From positions 1 to 7,412 of the forward strand of contig JAEZFH010000333.1 in the NCBI GenBank assembly GCA_023437885.1: a stretch of 7,412 nucleotides of DNA, in the 5' to 3' direction. The position numbers were made by a program, and so were the translations under genes. The first letter of the stretch is position 1, and each line of letters begins with the position of its first letter. The DNA comes from Bacillota bacterium (lineage in GTDB: Bacteria; Bacillota; Clostridia; Lachnospirales; Lachnospiraceae). The notes under the pieces were generated by a model. The model saw only the letters and a program-made list of their open reading frames with translations. It searched no databases and was not told the DNA's origin. Below are positions 6,309-7,412 of the stretch, one piece after another.

Positions 6309-6344
6309 AAGCGGACTCGATATAGTAGGAAAGGTGGAGAGCAA

Positions 6345-6848
6345 ATGAATGTTATAGTTGCAGTGGATAAAAACTGGGCCATTGGATACCAGAACAAGCT
6401 GCTGGTCAGCATACCGGCAGATATGCGGTTCTTCCGGGAAGAGACTACGGGTAAGGTTGTCATCATGGGCAGGAACACCCTGGAGGGCTTTCCGGGCGGA
6501 CAGCCTTTAAAAAATAGAAAGAATATTGTAATTACCTCGAAAAAGGATTATAAGGTGAAGGATGCCATTGTTGTAGGCAGCATTGAAGAAGCTTTGGAGC
6601 TGGTAAAGAACTATCGGCCGGAGGACATCTATGTTATCGGGGGAGCAAGTATTTACCGGCAGATGCTTCCATACTGTAAGGTGGCCCATATTACCAAGAT
6701 AGATTTCGAGTATCAGGCAGATACGCATTTCCCGAATCTGGATCAGCTGGAGGATTGGGTGCTGGCGGAGGAGACAGAGGAGCATACCTATTATGATCTG
6801 GCGTATACCTTCTGCCGATACGAACGTAAAGCTCGGAGTAAGGAATGA
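6345..6848 (+). CDS. folA: Dihydrofolate reductase
   Basis: The enzyme reduces dihydrofolate to tetrahydrofolate with NADPH, restoring the cofactor used by ThyA. The 167-residue product has the normal chromosomal length and all key features: the N-terminal strand NVIVAVDKNWAIG with W11 of the mobile loop, the catalytic aspartate D26 in IPADMRFF, the NADPH-binding GRNT (42-45) and GGASIY (99-104), and DTHFP (126-130) near the end. The short tail is basic (RKARSKE). GGTGGAG (6333-6339) lies five bases ahead of the ATG. The gene follows thyA by 142 bases on the same strand and probably shares its transcript. A perfect 21-bp inverted repeat starts three bases after the stop codon. The residues give no sign of a mobile trimethoprim-resistance type, and I infer it is the housekeeping gene. 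Confidence 0.96.
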   Translation: MNVIVAVDKNWAIGYQNKLLVSIPADMRFFREETTGKVVIMGRNTLEGFPGGQPLKNRKNIVITSKKDYKVKDAIVVGSIEEALELVKNYRPEDIYVIGGASIYRQMLPYCKVAHITKIDFEYQADTHFPNLDQLEDWVLAEETEEHTYYDLAYTFCRYERKARSKE

Positions 6849-6850
6849 TT

Positions 6851-6916
6851 AGGATATCACTTCCATTTCTTTTTTCCGGGAATATCGCTGTAAATAAGAA
6901 ATGGAAGTGATATCCT
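6851..6916. repeat. Perfect 21-bp inverted repeat directly after folA
   Basis: The arms 6851-6871 and 6896-6916 are exact reverse complements over 21 positions (left arm begins AGGATATCACTTCC) around a 24-base spacer. Three more T-A pairs (6872-6874 with 6892-6894) are possible if one T is bulged. In RNA this is a very stable hairpin starting three bases after the folA stop. Neither side has a T run after the outer arm, so a classical intrinsic terminator is not supported. It may still end or protect the mRNA, or be a dispersed palindromic repeat. I see no transposase or terminal duplication beside it. Confidence 0.85.
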
Positions 6917-6979
6917 GGATCTATCTAAGTAATAATTGTTATCTATATTGGTGAGAATACCCGCAGATTGGGGATAATT

Positions 6980-7024
6980 CATAAAATAGTACTTGAAAAA
7001 TCCATAAAGTAATACTACTATAAA
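6980..7024 (+). promoter_or_regulatory. Promoter-like AT-rich segment with repeated motifs ahead of ilvE
   Basis: TTGAAA (6993-6998) is followed after 17 bases by TACTAT (7016-7021), or after 20 bases by TATAAA (7019-7024). A 14-base motif occurs twice, CATAAAATAGTACT (6980-6993) and CATAAAGTAATACT (7003-7016), with two mismatches and starts 23 bp apart, bracketing the -35 element. ATAAAGTAA (7004-7012) also has an exact inverted partner at 7041-7049. This arrangement resembles an operator, but no specific regulator can be named. With the palindrome before it and the tandem repeats after it, this segment lies within the 412-base gap between folA and ilvE; 6917-6979 shows nothing I can name. 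Confidence 0.3.
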
Positions 7025-7057
7025 GGATATAAAATGAACCTTACTTTATAAAAGTTT

Positions 7058-7177
7058 ACCATATTATAGCTTGCAATATTACGGTATATCATATTGTAGC
7101 CTGCTATATCATGGTATATCATATTGTAGCTTGCTATATCATGATGTATCATATTGTAGCTTGCTATATCATGATAT
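7058..7177. repeat. Four abutting copies of a 30-bp tandem repeat
   Basis: Copies lie at 7058-7087 (most diverged), 7088-7117, 7118-7147 and 7148-7177. The unit begins ATCATATTGTAGCTTGCTAT, and the last three copies differ from each other at only a few positions. Each unit has an internal dyad centred on the TT of TAGCTTGCTA, pairing about nine of eleven positions. Copies abut without spacers, so this is not a CRISPR array. The 30-bp period keeps one frame open, with a ten-residue repeat like GISYCSLLYH, but that frame has only a TTG start and no recognisable family. I read the array as non-coding, upstream of ilvE. Confidence 0.9.
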
Positions 7178-7260
7178 GCGCAGTTGTAATTGTGGAAGAA
7201 GGCTTGGATGGTATGCTTGCTTTTATACGGCTGGATCAGGGATAAGGAAGGATGATAAAT

Positions 7261-7412
7261 ATGCTTAATATTAGAGTTGAGATGACGAGGGACCCAAAGG
7301 TATTGCCGGGAGCAGATAATCCATTAAAGTTTGGAACCATTTTTACAAATCATATGTTTATCATGAACTATGAAACGGGAAAAGGGTGGTATGATCCCCG
7401 GGTGATACCCTA
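7261..7412 (+). CDS. ilvE: Branched-chain amino acid aminotransferase, N-terminal part (cut by window end)
   Basis: The enzyme transfers amino groups between glutamate and the keto acids of leucine, isoleucine and valine, using pyridoxal phosphate (class IV aminotransferase). Only 50 complete codons are present and the frame is open at the right edge. The visible part includes LKFGTIFTNHMFIM (23-36) and GKGWYDPRVIP (40-50). These match the N-terminus of the longer, 'eukaryotic-like' BCAT subgroup of about 340-360 residues, where I recall FGxxFTDHMF and GWxDPRIVPY. The catalytic lysine lies beyond the window. GGAAGG (7246-7251) is nine bases ahead of this ATG. An in-frame ATG at 7252 is too close to that site. 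The gene is preceded by the 30-bp tandem repeats. I see no T-box leader, a common control of such genes in Firmicutes. Confidence 0.88.
   Translation, partial: MLNIRVEMTRDPKVLPGADNPLKFGTIFTNHMFIMNYETGKGWYDPRVIP

Noticed and set aside
6345..6848. Mobile trimethoprim-resistance dfr gene
   Set aside because: It lies next to thyA with the standard residues (W11, D26, DTHFP), and no integron or transposon features surround it.
7058..7177. CRISPR array
   Set aside because: The repeats are directly adjacent with no unique spacers, and no cas genes are present.
6917..7260. T-box leader for ilvE
   Set aside because: I could not find the conserved T-box sequence that pairs with the tRNA acceptor end, or a matching antiterminator and terminator.
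7071..7268. A 65-codon frame over the tandem repeats with a repeating Tyr/Cys/Leu-rich decapeptide
   Set aside because: It has only a TTG start without a ribosome binding site. It exists because the repeat period is a multiple of three, and it runs past the ilvE start. No family is recognisable.

Overview
The window (7412 bases) looks like an ordinary chromosomal stretch from an anaerobic Firmicute of class Clostridia, most likely Lachnospiraceae or a close relative. The basis is the protein style (HflX, an anaerobic ribonucleotide reductase, a clostridial-type ThyA variant, a 'eukaryotic-like' branched-chain aminotransferase), strong GGAGG-type ribosome binding sites and moderate GC content. 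The family placement is inference from recalled protein features, not from a search. All recognised genes are on the + strand.

Layout: (1) hflX, a ribosome-associated GTPase, nearly complete at the left edge. (2) A 359-base gap with a tandem pair of NrdR-box-like palindromes 31 bp apart, candidate promoters and a long leader. (3) nrdD, class III (oxygen-sensitive) ribonucleotide reductase of 791 residues with a CPNC redoxin domain fused at its C-terminus, followed by a strong intrinsic terminator; nrdG is not next to it. (4) An AT-rich block with a type II pantothenate kinase homologue (coaW) behind its own promoter. (5) thyA and folA, which together make dTMP and recycle the dihydrofolate produced; the gap between them can fold into alternative stems. 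(6) A 412-base gene-free stretch with a perfect 21-bp inverted repeat abutting the folA stop, an AT-rich promoter-like segment with repeated motifs, and four abutting 30-bp tandem repeats. (7) The first 50 codons of ilvE, cut by the right edge.

Functionally, nrdD, thyA and folA form a DNA-precursor neighbourhood: NrdD reduces ribonucleotides under anaerobic conditions, ThyA methylates dUMP and FolA regenerates tetrahydrofolate. They do not appear to be one operon, because a terminator and separate promoters lie between nrdD and thyA. The paired NrdR-like boxes ahead of nrdD suggest dATP/ATP-sensing repression by NrdR.

I found no mobile element, CRISPR array, tRNA or rRNA and no clear new defence or biosynthetic system. 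The most interesting signals are the box pair that is also a terminator-like hairpin, the NrdD-redoxin fusion, the 4 x 30-bp repeat with internal dyads upstream of ilvE, the long palindrome after folA, and unusual active-site residues in the CoaW homologue and ThyA.
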